Under the pieces are notes generated by a model. The model ran no database searches. It was not told the DNA's origin and was given only the letters and a program-made list of their open reading frames with translations. Of a DNA stretch of 64,000 nt, positions 1-9,700 are shown piece by piece. A program made the position numbers and the translations under genes. This DNA is from an uncultured Saprospiraceae bacterium (lineage in GTDB: Bacteria > Bacteroidota > Bacteroidia > Chitinophagales > Saprospiraceae): contig CALLWB010000016.1 of the NCBI GenBank assembly GCA_938016265.1, positions 1 to 64,000 on the forward strand, given 5' to 3'. Position 1 is the stretch's first letter; each line of letters opens with the position of its first letter.

Positions 1-26
1 TGATTCATTTGAATGCGGAAATGATT

Positions 27-78
27 GAACAGGTCATTTTCTGAGTGAGGGCGCATTTATAATGAGTAAGGGATCATT
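27..78 (-). repeat. upstream repeat, copy A
   Basis: One of three diverged copies of a 50-base element (the others are at 739-790 and 2644-2695). The shared core reads GGTCA(A/T)TT...(G)TGAG...TATTT.TAATGAGT on the plus strand. Copies B and C lie 75-130 bases upstream of minus-strand gene starts of the same family, so copy A probably precedes a further paralog to the left of the window. It also marks the point where the gene fragment at 34-666 stops resembling its intact paralog. Confidence 0.5.
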
Positions 79-666
79 TACCCTTTGCCAATTTATTTCG
101 TTTGAAAAGAAAATAAGTACTCGCAAATTGGATAATAGATCCTGATCTGGAAGGTTGAATCCAAATAGAGTGTAGAAGTTAGAATTTCCTCTTCCCGGCC
201 AGCCGAGTATATTTGTTGGAATAGCATTGTCGATTACTCCGTTGTCTGCAAAGTCGTTTCTCAACGCGTCGATCTCTGATCCTTTGACTTTGTAATGCCT
301 GTCCCAAAGAATGCAATCTCCCGGACTACTGTCGGTATCCAATATAGGTCCCGGCCAATAGTCATTGCGATATTGCCGATAGGTTTGAGCGGCCAGTTTT
401 AGATCGCCTGCATCATCAACGCCCCCAATCCAGATCGCTCCTGCAAAAATAGCAGTCACCGGATCTTCTCCTGGCCCAGGTTTGGGCACAATGTACTGGC
501 CATCACTCGAATCCCACCAAGAATCACCTCCAGTCAACAAACGGGCACTTACTTCATTTGCATCCAATATTTCCTGAGAAATGGAATTGCAAATCTGAGC
601 AGTAGCAAGTTGCGTATAAAAAAACAAGAGGCAGTAAAAGGTGGTTAGGTAAACATTAATTCGCAT
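34..666 (-). pseudogene. truncated paralog of the T9SS-secreted protein next door
   Basis: Translation from the ATG at 666 gives a signal peptide and then a run that closely follows residues 20-175 of the intact protein at 843-2567 (shared AIWIGGVDDAG/GIWIGGMDDAG, YWPGPI, ADNGVID, LGWPGRGNS, FGFNLPDQDL/NGFSLPDQDL). Similarity stops after LPDQDL, near base 135; the remaining 35 or so residues are unrelated, and there is no T9SS sorting tail. The reading frame can be extended 45 codons upstream to 801, but that stretch covers the upstream repeat and is probably not translated. I read it as a 3'-truncated duplicate. It may still be expressed, but without the sorting tail it should not leave the periplasm by T9SS. 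Confidence 0.75.
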
Positions 667-738
667 CGATATATTTTTTCCATTTTTCACTACCCTTAAG
701 ATATAGGTTTTTTGATTTGTTTTCCTGCTTGAATGATC

Positions 739-790
739 AAACACGTCATTTTCTGAGTGAACATGTATTTCTGATGAGTAAGGAGAATCA
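739..790 (-). repeat. upstream repeat, copy B
   Basis: Second copy of the 50-base element, about 75 bases upstream of the ATG of the truncated gene at 666 and just downstream of the stop of the intact paralog at 843. Its constant position before gene starts suggests a promoter-upstream or recombination element copied together with the gene. Confidence 0.5.
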
Positions 791-842
791 CATTCGCCCA
801 AACTGAAGTCTTTTGCGATTAAAATATTCCTGAATTCTCGTA

Positions 843-2567
843 TTAAAAAACAGACAACTTAAGTACCCGTTCATAATCACCAGAACGAACCCGCAGAAAA
901 TACAACCCACTAGCTATCGGCCGTCCTAAGTCCGTTTTCAAATCCCACACTAAGGTCTCCCCTTCTGTATATACCTCATTTTTCATTCTATGAATTGGAC
1001 GTCCTTCCAGCGTACAAAAATCAACAATACTATTACTAGGCAAATTGGTGATTTGTATTACTCCATCATAAGAAACAGGATTGGGCACCAACTGAATTTT
1101 GTCCAATGGATTCACTTGTCCGAGTTGATCTTTATTACCAGAAAGAATGCCACTACCAAAACAATCGTCAAATTGTGCCTGGACAATATCGTCTGCTTGT
1201 TGGATTAGACTAAAACTAGGGCATGGATGTGGGACATCGGGGACAAAAACCACCCCTACTGTTATTTCTTTGTGTGTTCCTTGTGGCATTGAAAACGGGC
1301 CGGTGCTCATAACGAAAGTTCTTCCGGTTAGATTATTGCCAGCACTACATTCTGACCAACCTACCGCATCTGTTGGATCATCCGGATACATGAACGTAGT
1401 TGGGTAAGTCCCTTGTTGATAACCATTTCCTCCATATTCAACAGGGCTGCCATCCCTCCATGTTCCGGTCATATAGCCATAAAATTCAGCGTCTGTGCTG
1501 GGAAAACCACTTGGTCCACCACCAGGTAGGTAAGTTATACTAGCTGTCATAGGTAAGTTGTTGCCCTGATCATCTGTTGGTCCTTTAAGGAAATCAAAGC
1601 CTATTAATGGGACCTCATTACCATATCCAAGTGACACACTTCCACTAAAATATTGACAATCAGGATCTGTTGCTTCCGCATTGTAAACAACAGTCATGGA
1701 ACGACCAGGGTCGCAGCCAACGTAATCATTCTCCCAGCAGCCTAATTCGGGATCTACAAATTGTCCGAAATAAACTTGGTTCAAATTGCCACCCACCTTG
1801 TTGATCACGTCATAGGTGTAAAAGGTCGAATATTCCAAATCACTTCTAGTAAATGCATAGGCCATAACCTGAACCTCAAGGCCCAAAGAGTCTAGAGGAA
1901 GCGTTGAGATATCGTTTAGAATGTACCAAACCATCTGGTCTGCATATTGCATTTCAAGGTTGCATCCCTCTAAACCCAAAATCGGATAATCTCCTGATTC
2001 GGGATCATAAATATTATCGTTATCCTGATCATAAAAGGGGGCTAAGTCCTGATCCGGCAAACTGAACCCATTTATACTAGCAAAGTGGCTATTTCCTCTT
2101 CCGGGCCAGCCCAATAAGCTATTCGGAATGATATCATCTATAACGCCGTTGTCAGCAAAGTCTGCTCTAAGTAAATCGATCTCTGCCCCATACACTTTAA
2201 AGTGCTTATCCCAAAAAGAACAATCCCCAGCTAAACCACTACTGTTTTCGATGGGACCAGGCCAATAACTAGATTCCTGGGAATAATAAGTCTGTCTGGA
2301 CATTTTTAAGTTGCCTGCATCATCCATTCCTCCAATCCAAATGCCACCAGCCAAAATGGCAGAAACCGAATCTTCGCCTGGATCAGGTCGAGGGACAACG
2401 TATCCCTTAAATTGATCTCTCCAAACACCATTATTTAGCAACCTAGCATCAACTTCATTGACATCCAGTTGCTCTTGTGAACTTGGATTGCAGATCTGAC
2501 TTTTTGCAGATTGGCTTAGTAATAAAAAAAAAGACAGGTAGAGGAGATAATAGTTGTTCGCACTCAT
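843..2567 (-). CDS. secreted protein with T9SS type A sorting tail
   Basis: This 574-residue protein has a signal peptide (residues 1-23, ending SAKSQ) and a long beta-rich body. The body contains aspartate-rich stretches (DQDNDNIYDPESGDYP, near residue 186) that look like calcium-binding loops, and the region VQVMAYAFTRSD typical of large Bacteroidota extracellular proteins. The last 80 residues form a Por-type C-terminal domain: VPNPVSYDGVIQI, then GLYFLRVRSGDYERVLKL. Such tails direct export through the type IX secretion system and attachment to the cell surface or release. Catalytic function is not recognisable. It is the only complete member of a local paralog array; fragments lie on both sides. 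It is transcribed leftward, with upstream repeat copy C 77 bases before the ATG. Confidence 0.85.
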   Translation of the reverse strand: MSANNYYLLYLSFFLLLSQSAKSQICNPSSQEQLDVNEVDARLLNNGVWRDQFKGYVVPRPDPGEDSVSAILAGGIWIGGMDDAGNLKMSRQTYYSQESSYWPGPIENSSGLAGDCSFWDKHFKVYGAEIDLLRADFADNGVIDDIIPNSLLGWPGRGNSHFASINGFSLPDQDLAPFYDQDNDNIYDPESGDYPILGLEGCNLEMQYADQMVWYILNDISTLPLDSLGLEVQVMAYAFTRSDLEYSTFYTYDVINKVGGNLNQVYFGQFVDPELGCWENDYVGCDPGRSMTVVYNAEATDPDCQYFSGSVSLGYGNEVPLIGFDFLKGPTDDQGNNLPMTASITYLPGGGPSGFPSTDAEFYGYMTGTWRDGSPVEYGGNGYQQGTYPTTFMYPDDPTDAVGWSECSAGNNLTGRTFVMSTGPFSMPQGTHKEITVGVVFVPDVPHPCPSFSLIQQADDIVQAQFDDCFGSGILSGNKDQLGQVNPLDKIQLVPNPVSYDGVIQITNLPSNSIVDFCTLEGRPIHRMKNEVYTEGETLVWDLKTDLGRPIASGLYFLRVRSGDYERVLKLSVF

Positions 2568-2643
2568 AATATTGTTGTTTGATATTAGGAATATAGCCCC
2601 CTAAGTAAAAGGAAATTGGCTATACCTGATAGCGAAAATTTGT

Positions 2644-2695
2644 GAAACTGGTCAATTGGTAGGTGAGTATGTATTTTTAATGAGTGAACCGCTCT
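2644..2695 (-). repeat. upstream repeat, copy C
   Basis: Third copy of the 50-base element, located 77 bases upstream of the start of the intact T9SS protein. It immediately abuts the gene fragment at 2692-2775, the same arrangement seen for copy A and the truncated gene to its right. Confidence 0.5.
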
Positions 2696-2775
2696 CTTCT
2701 CGTAAATACATAGGCCATAACCTGAGCCTCGACGGCGTTTAATCCAGTGTGATCTATCCAGTACAGCAGCCTCCA
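2692..2775 (-). pseudogene. short relic of a third T9SS-protein paralog
   Basis: The minus strand reads GLNAVEAQVMAYVFTRRE, matching SLGLEVQVMAYAFTRSD in the intact protein (DNA at 1845-1890). At base level the segment CTTCTCGTAAATACATAGG corresponds to CTTCTAGTAAATGCATAGG in the intact gene. The rest of the gene is gone, and homology ends at upstream repeat copy C. Confidence 0.7.
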
Positions 2776-2826
2776 GCAATTTTGCACAGTAAAATGTTCC
2801 TGCCCAATTCTTTTACCTTCTAGTAG

Positions 2827-3369
2827 CTACTTGCGACTACCCTCTTCTACCATCACATACTTCATCGCATAATCCTCCTCCATGATCCCAGCAAAATTGA
2901 AGGGGATCATTCCGAAAATTTCGAAACCGTATTTTTTGTAGAAGTTGACGGCGAGTGGGTTTTCTGGCCAAACGGTGAGCCAGATGACCTGATAGTTTCT
3001 TTCTTTGCTCCAAGTGGCGAGGTGATCGATCATTTTGCGGCCGAGCCCTTTCCCTTGGTGTTCTTTTAAAAAATAAATTCGATCCAGGCAGATGGATGGT
3101 AGTGGATCTAGTCGTGGTTCTATTTTGTCCCACCGCAGTTTGGCATATCCGATTGGGTTGTTGTCTATCAATAGTAGGAAGAACTGGATTTTGGGGTTGG
3201 ATAACTCTTGTTGAATCTGGGCGGGGCTGAACCACTGATGGACGTATTGCCGCATGACTTCCGGTTTGGTAGTGGCGTCGTAGGTGCTTTTGAAAGTGGT
3301 TGCTCCCAGGTGACAGATTGTTGTTAAGTCATCATTGGTAGCTTCTCTTATATGGATGGGGGTATTCAA
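2827..3369 (-). CDS. GNAT family N-acetyltransferase
   Basis: A 180-residue protein with the whole Gcn5-related acetyltransferase fold: IHIREATNDDL as strand 1, the acetyl-CoA pyrophosphate loop EHQGKGLGRKMIDH (Q/R-x-x-G-x-G/A motif, near residues 103-116), and the late motif NPLAVNFYKKYGFEIFG. Cytosolic and predicted to transfer acetyl from acetyl-CoA to an amine; the substrate cannot be told from sequence. The first codon is TTG, because no in-frame ATG lies before the conserved first strand; TTATTTTTTTG directly before and over it resembles a -7 element. It stands alone, between the paralog relic and a promoter region. Confidence 0.85.
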   Translation of the reverse strand: MNTPIHIREATNDDLTTICHLGATTFKSTYDATTKPEVMRQYVHQWFSPAQIQQELSNPKIQFFLLLIDNNPIGYAKLRWDKIEPRLDPLPSICLDRIYFLKEHQGKGLGRKMIDHLATWSKERNYQVIWLTVWPENPLAVNFYKKYGFEIFGMIPFNFAGIMEEDYAMKYVMVEEGSRK

Positions 3370-3667
3370 AAAAATAAGTTTTCGTTTTAATCAATGTTTC
3401 GGCCTGCTCCAAACAATTATCAAAATGCAATTACACAGTATCCATCTCCTTGTTATAGATCGTCCATAACGCTGCTCCAAATATACCGTTTATTCGATTC
3501 AACAAATTAATATTAGTATAAACACCTTCTTTTTAAACAAAAAAACATCAAATACTAAGCAACATCTATATTCTTTTATCAACAAATAAAGCGCATTCTG
3601 CCTTAAAAAGTTAACCAAACCTAATTAATTTACAAAATAAAATATATCTTTTGCTACTTTTTCTTGG
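3370..3667. other. AT-rich intergenic stretch
   Basis: No gene is visible. The stretch separates the divergent acetyltransferase and metalloprotease genes and is strongly AT-rich. The only clear signal in the gap is the promoter just downstream at 3668-3698. Confidence 0.5.
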
Positions 3668-3698
3668 TTTGCCAGCCCTTCTTCTGCCCTTATCTTTG
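3668..3698 (+). promoter_or_regulatory. Bacteroidota housekeeping promoter
   Basis: TTTG at 3668-3671, a 19-base spacer, then TATCTTTG at 3691-3698. This exactly fits the -33/-7 consensus (TTTG, 19-21 bases, TAnnTTTG) known for the primary sigma factor of Bacteroidota. Initiation near 3705 would give a 5' leader of about 105 bases before the metalloprotease gene. Confidence 0.8.
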
Positions 3699-3810
3699 AG
3701 TTGTCATTAGGAAATAAACAAAAACAAAAAATTATTTAAACAACCGACATTAAAATTCAAGAGCACAATAACCGCTCTCCCTGGATTGCTATGTCAAAAA
3801 CTAAACAACC

Positions 3811-4680
3811 ATGAAAAATTTATTAAAAACTTCAACTTTCATTTTCACGATTATCATCCTTACCGTTTTCACTTCTTGCCGACCAGATTCTGTTCTTGAA
3901 GTAGAAAAAGATTTAACACCACAAGACCTAGAAGAAACTACTGCCGAGTACCCACATTACCACAGCGAATTATGCGACCACGTCAAACACTTAGATATGG
4001 ACTTAGACAATCCTGAAAAAATCGATTTTGAATTTCCTGACGGAACTACAGAAGAGCGATTTTTGCTAGAAGGCGACCTCGTTTTCACCAGAGCAGAATT
4101 ACAACAACTAAAAGAAGAAATGAACAGTGATCTCCGCCAATACAGAACCTACAATTTAGTTTCTTCCCCTAGAGTAATCACCGTAATCGGATATACTGGA
4201 GCAAGCAATGCATTGACTACAAAAATGAGAACCGGCCTAAGTTGGGCAATAGCCAACTACAATGCCTTGAACCTAGGCATTACTTTCCAACTGTCTTTCG
4301 GTACCAACTTTAGCGATAAGGATATTGTTGTATACAAAGTATATGGCAGTGCAGGCGGCAGTGCTGGCTTCCCTTCCAATGGAAATCCACACAAATGGGT
4401 AACGATCAACAGCGGCACAGATGCTTTCTCTACCAACGTAAACGAGCACGTCATTGGTCACGAAATTGGACACTGCATTGGACTACGCCACACCGACTAC
4501 ATGAATCGTGCTAGCTGTGGCCAAAATTCAAACGAAGGTTCTACTGAATTTGGAGCGGTAAACATCCCGGGCACACCTACAGGCATCGACTGGAACTCTC
4601 TAATGCTAGCTTGTTTCGACAGTGATGAAAATGGAGAGTTAGGCTACTACGACAAAATTGCTCTACAATACTTATACTAG
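3811..4680 (+). CDS. M57-type (HEIGH) zinc metalloprotease lipoprotein
   Basis: This 289-residue protein starts with a lipoprotein signal (hydrophobic run, then TSC with the lipidated Cys at residue 23). The catalytic motif near residues 213-226 is HVIGHEIGHCIGLRHTD: HExxHxxGxxH followed by Asp, the metzincin-like zinc site of the dual-action HEIGH peptidases. Upstream repeats such as TVIGYTGASNALTTKMRTGL and NYNALNLGITFQLS match the domain that precedes the zinc site in that family. It should act as a protease outside the inner membrane or on the surface. It is monocistronic, with a perfect promoter upstream and a hairpin terminator downstream. Confidence 0.85.
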   Translation: MKNLLKTSTFIFTIIILTVFTSCRPDSVLEVEKDLTPQDLEETTAEYPHYHSELCDHVKHLDMDLDNPEKIDFEFPDGTTEERFLLEGDLVFTRAELQQLKEEMNSDLRQYRTYNLVSSPRVITVIGYTGASNALTTKMRTGLSWAIANYNALNLGITFQLSFGTNFSDKDIVVYKVYGSAGGSAGFPSNGNPHKWVTINSGTDAFSTNVNEHVIGHEIGHCIGLRHTDYMNRASCGQNSNEGSTEFGAVNIPGTPTGIDWNSLMLACFDSDENGELGYYDKIALQYLY

Positions 4681-4771
4681 GAATATCCAACCAAATGAAT
4701 CCTTAATCCTGTAGCACCAATGTGCACAATATAAAACCCTAAACCTGCGCACAGTTGTTGCAAAAGGCTTG

Positions 4772-4801
4772 CCCCAATCAGAATTTTCTGGTTGGGGTTT
4801 T
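4772..4801 (+). terminator. Rho-independent terminator of the metalloprotease gene
   Basis: The 12-base arm CCCCAATCAGAA pairs with TTCTGGTTGGGG (one G-T pair), directly followed by TTTTG. It lies 90 bases after the stop codon. Confidence 0.75.
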
Positions 4802-4897
4802 GTAGTTGGTACAAAGTAGGAAATAGTTTATGTGTTATAATAAGTCTAGCTAATTCTCTGGGTTTCTCTTCGACCTCCAATACGTCCAAACGATAAA

Positions 4898-4978
4898 ATG
4901 TCTGCGCCTCCGCGCCTCTGCATTAAAATTATACCATCCAATACGAAAAAAACTTTGCGTCTTCGCTACTTAGCGTTT
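4898..4978. repeat. degenerate GCGTCT/GCGTTAAA intergenic repeat
   Basis: The segment contains TCTGCGCCTCCGCGCCTCTG followed by CATTAAAA and, 30 bases on, CTTTGCGTCTTCGCTACTTAG then CGTTTAAA. Low-complexity repeats of this type (CTCTGCGTC...GCGTTAAA) are scattered between genes in many bacteria. No coding potential is seen. Confidence 0.4.
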
Positions 4979-4994
4979 AAAAACATTCCAACAT

Positions 4995-6446
4995 TCAACT
5001 GTCCATCAACTCCAGCAACCAAGGCAATTCAATAATCGGCTGAAGTCCAAGAATCTCCTTCCCCAAATCCTTATCCACCCTTTTTTTCCCATACTTTTTA
5101 TTATAAATCAATCGCAAAGCCTTACTAAAGTGCTGGCAGGACTCCTGAAAAGTCGCAGGAATGTCCTTCTTTCGCAAGATATAATTACTAAACCCATTTA
5201 TTCGTCCCTGGAAGGCTTCTTTTTGACGGGGTTTAGGCTGCTCGCCTAGTAGCACAAAGTCTGTTTTTACTAGTAATGTCCGGTAGGCAATTTCATTATA
5301 GGGATCGATAAACTTGTAGTCGATGGACTGCATCTGCAGGAGGTACTGCGATTGTAAATCCAATTCGCCCTTCGAAAAATGAAGGTAAGCGCGGTTTAGC
5401 GACTCCAGATTCGGGCGGTCCTGTTCATTGGTTTGCGGGAGGTAGTTATCCAAAAACTGTGCAGCCCACTCCAGCTCTTTGGCCTCTACTGCGCTCCGCA
5501 TCGTACTTCGAAAATGGTACGTTGGAAAAAAGCCGCGCACCATAATAAACCCCTCATCGACCATAATTCGGGTGATGATGAATCGCTTTTCTAAAAACTC
5601 CAAATTGCCCAATCCAATATTCCAATAGCAGATGTTGGAAGCAAAGGTCAATACCTGGCGCGCTTCATCGACATCAAACTTCGATCGGTGCAAATCGAAG
5701 TACGCATAAAACGCTTTATAATTTTCTGCGGAAGTTATATCCTGAAACTGGATGAGTAGTAAATAATACGTATGAATAAGGGGAAGTCCTGTGTGGTCGA
5801 ACTTTGCCAAATAAGTAAGAAAATCTTTCTCATTAGTATAATTGTAATCATCCTTTACAATCCGTTGTCGGTTGCGCATGATCACCAGATACCGTAATTT
5901 TTGCGCTAGAAAATTGTAGTCGTGAAAATCGGAAGCCAACTGCAAGCTTTGAGTCGCTTTATGGTGTTCGTAGACGGTGACATATTGGTAGTTGACAAAC
6001 TCCTTTTGGTGCAAATAGCTGTAGTGCTGGGCATTTAAAAGATCGACACCTTCCGACATTGTGGCTTGACGTCCATTTTTTAGATATGCCCTGGGCGCTC
6101 CTCTTTTCAAGAGCGCATAAGCGGTCGTATTGGAACTTAGTTTTTTATCCTGTTTGAATTCCTGCCAAGTGATAAACTCTTTAGCCAAACGGTACAACTC
6201 AGACACCCAGCCTCTGTACATCACATCATGGAATGGTTTTCCAGGGCGCACTTTGTTGTGCACTGCTTCGTCTTTGATCAGGTACTCGGGATGTTTGCGT
6301 TTCAAAACGGCCCAACATTTTATCACTGGTGAGCTGGCATAAACGGCTAGAAACTGTGTAAAAAGCTTGACTTCTTTTTTATCAAAAGAACGCAATAACT
6401 CAATAATTTCTCTGTTTTGAAAATAGCCCGTTTTATTCTTTTTCAT
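4995..6446 (-). CDS. helical-repeat protein of unknown function
   Basis: A 483-residue soluble protein without signal peptide or membrane segment. It is rich in Leu, Tyr, Phe and charged residues spaced as in stacked alpha-helix pairs (TPR-like), for example LLNAQHYSYLHQKEFVNYQY and LNRAYLHFSKGELDLQSQYL. The N-terminus (REIIELLRSFDKKEVKLFTQFL) resembles in pattern that of the 501-residue protein at 47466-48971 (FNLIKSLTKTEKRYFRL), so the two probably belong to one broad family with a conserved N-terminal helix followed by helical repeats. Function is unknown; a scaffold or regulatory role is inference only. The 250-base gap upstream is AT-rich. Confidence 0.75.
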   Translation of the reverse strand: MKKNKTGYFQNREIIELLRSFDKKEVKLFTQFLAVYASSPVIKCWAVLKRKHPEYLIKDEAVHNKVRPGKPFHDVMYRGWVSELYRLAKEFITWQEFKQDKKLSSNTTAYALLKRGAPRAYLKNGRQATMSEGVDLLNAQHYSYLHQKEFVNYQYVTVYEHHKATQSLQLASDFHDYNFLAQKLRYLVIMRNRQRIVKDDYNYTNEKDFLTYLAKFDHTGLPLIHTYYLLLIQFQDITSAENYKAFYAYFDLHRSKFDVDEARQVLTFASNICYWNIGLGNLEFLEKRFIITRIMVDEGFIMVRGFFPTYHFRSTMRSAVEAKELEWAAQFLDNYLPQTNEQDRPNLESLNRAYLHFSKGELDLQSQYLLQMQSIDYKFIDPYNEIAYRTLLVKTDFVLLGEQPKPRQKEAFQGRINGFSNYILRKKDIPATFQESCQHFSKALRLIYNKKYGKKRVDKDLGKEILGLQPIIELPWLLELMDS

Positions 6447-6702
6447 CTTCGAAAACTCCTACTTATGTGAAAAACCATCTTATTTATCACTTACAATTTC
6501 CCTTTTTTGAATTGTCTAAATTTAACAATAAAGTTTTATTAATCAAATAATTAAATAATACAACACGCTATAATTTTAATAATTATTTAGTATTTTTCTA
6601 ATTACAAACTTAAAAAACAGAAATACAAATCTCTTGATATCCCACCTGTTTTGAGGTAACATTGTATCAACAAGAATTAATTTCACGCTAAACCGCCAAG
6701 CC

Positions 6703-9700
6703 ATGAAAACATTCATTTACTTATGTATCCCTATTATGGTGTTTGTCAATTCACATATTACTGCCAACAATTGCCTGGAAAAGGACTCCTTGGAATTGGT
6801 GAAGGTATACAATAAGGTATTTGGACAAACTACCCTCCAAAACTGGGATTTGATGCAACCTGTTCGCACTTGGGCTGGTGTTGGATTGACGGCAGATAGT
6901 TGTCATGTTGGCAGTCTCCAACTAAACAATTTTGGGCTCGTTGGAGAATTTCCGAATGTAGAGTTGCCCCAATTAAATGACTTAAATCTTGGCAATAATA
7001 GCTTGACGCAAGTACAAAACTTCAAGGGATTTCAGCATCTGACGTTTCTTAATTTGATGAATAACTCGTTGGCATCGATTCCTGACTTTAGCCATCTGGA
7101 TGCTTTGAAATTTCTATATTTGGATGGCAATCAATTGGACACTATTCCCGACTTCACCAGTTTGACAAGCTTAAAAACGTTGAGTCTGACAGGGAATGCA
7201 CTGAATGAGCTACCTGACTTTTCTAACCTGACCAGTCTGACTTTTTTGAATGCGTCCAATTGTTCGCTGACTAGTTTGCCCGACTTTTCTAATTTGGAGG
7301 TGCTGGAGACCTTGATGGCCGACCACAATCAATTGGATAGCCTCCCTGATTTTGGAGGGTTGCTTTACTTGAATTACTGCAGTGTCAAATTCAATTCCCT
7401 TACGGAACTGCCTGAGTTTTTGCATATTCCAATGCTGGAAACCTTATTCGCCAGTTATAACAAAATAAACCAGCTCCCCACTTACGATCATTTAAGTCAT
7501 CTCATCACCATTGACCTAAGTTATAACGAACTCAAATCCCCCCCTGATTTTTCCAGCTTCGACAAAATACAATCGATTGACCTAAGTCATAATTTACTCA
7601 CCAAATCACCGGATGCAGATATCACTTCCCTGCACACCTTCCATATAAACAATAACCGACTTAACTTTTCTATTCCAGCAGACAATGGTACTCAAACACA
7701 AACCTACACCTATCAACAACAAGACAGTATAGCCATCACAAGAGTGGACTCCAACGAGTTAACTGTCTTTGCAGGTGGAGATTTGAGCAAAAACACCTAC
7801 AAATGGTTTAAAGATGATGTCTTACAAACAACTCAAGTTGGAATACCCAATAAGAAGATTGACTCTCCAGCCTTTTACCGATGTGAAATTACCAATAGCG
7901 ATTCTCCCAACTTGACCCTGTACTCCCAGGAAATAGACCTGTGCGAACTATCTGGAACACCATTATCTTTAATTCAACTTATTAATTTACCTTGCCTGAC
8001 TGGAGACGTGATCTATCATTCTGCTATAAATTTCCAGCAATACAGTTTTCACAAAAACGGGCTGTTAATGCAACGTGGTATTTCCCATTTTTGGGCAGCT
8101 GAAGGTCTTGAAAACAATGATTTGATTTCCTGTATCGCCTACGACTCCCTGGGTTGTGCCCAGCTATCTGAAGCCACTTATTTTACTAGTCCACCACGTG
8201 ATCAAGTTCAGATTTGCCAGGCAAGTCCCAATATGTTGGACATTTCTCTGACTGAAGGCAGTCCACCTTATTCTTTTGAATTACAACAGTACAGGAATAA
8301 GGATTTTATTTCTACAACTACCTATTTCTCCACAACCACAGACACCACTATTGCAGTAGAAGGAAATTATCGATATGAAATCCATCAAATTAGCACCGCC
8401 CCGTATAATTGTCCTATAGAAAAAAAGGTAAGAACAGGATTTATTTCAGGGGAGGATTCTCTATGTGTTCCCAACCCACAACACGCCATCCGAAGGTATG
8501 CTGCACATTTTTTCAATTATGCAATTCCCTCAAGTATTTCCTGGAGTGTACACCCACCCACTGCAATATCAGCAGGCGATATTAGCATAATCAATGGACT
8601 ACAATCGTCTATTATCCAAATAGAATTCAATCAACCATCTGGCCCTTTATCAATGCTCACTTTGCAAGCAGAAGCAACGACAAATTGTGGTTTAGAACGA
8701 TTAAGTTTTGACATTCATCTTGACCAGGATTGCGTATGGCCAGGCGATATAAACAGGGATGGACAACCAGAAGATCCATACCTCAACTGGATAAATGATG
8801 CTTTAGCACTAGAAACGGCATACGACCTACAAGAAAAAATTAATGATAGTTTATCAACCGACACGCTACTTTCTTACCCTAGAACGACTGATGGAAGTGT
8901 GCCTTGTTACGAATGGATGCCCCACCCTTCTAAAGACTGGCACGTCTTGCAGAATTCAACAAATACCTATCCTGCTGATTTTCCTGTTGTGAGCGCATTC
9001 AGTTTGGGAGAAACACGCAACTTAAAACATGCCGATGCCAACGGAGATGGTATGATCACAGATTCATCCAGCTGGCTAAAAATAAGCGTTATGCAAGATT
9101 TCGAGGATGTTGTTGCTCCTACAGATCACGACATCATCACCTACAATATGCTGCAAAGCAGTACTTCAAATGGAGCATTGAGTAAGGTCGATTATGCAGA
9201 ACATTTAACCATCACAAGAGTCGGTGAGTTTACTTATAGAGTAGATCTTGGAAGTCTAGATGAAGAATTAGAAGGTGTAAACAAAGTCGCTTTTGTTGTC
9301 GAAGCCAGCGTTGGGCCAGATGAGCGTCCCACTGTCGATATCTCCAACAGCCACCTGATAACAGGAAAAGGAGACCGCAAAGATTATCCAATAGTGAAGA
9401 CAGATATCTACGGTGAGCCAGAAAGCTTTACCTGGTATATTGTGATTTCTAATGAAGGAGAAGGTGTTACGTTTGCCGGGCAAGAATTGTGTACGTTGAT
9501 TTGCGTTGCTACTGTAGCTGGCTTTCAAAAAACAGCAAAACAGTCGATGCCTGTTTGTGATAGCATTCCCTTTACCATAAGCAGCCCAGTAGCCGGAATA
9601 AGATATGAAGGAGATAGTACGATGACGCTGGCTCGTTCCAACGAACTCATGGTAATGGAACCCTTCGACATGGAGTTTGCAGCGCGATTATTTTTAGAAG

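Noticed and set aside
2585-2779. 64-residue minus-strand frame
   Set aside because: Its frame is not the one that matches the T9SS paralog; the relic reads in another frame, so this one is a shadow.
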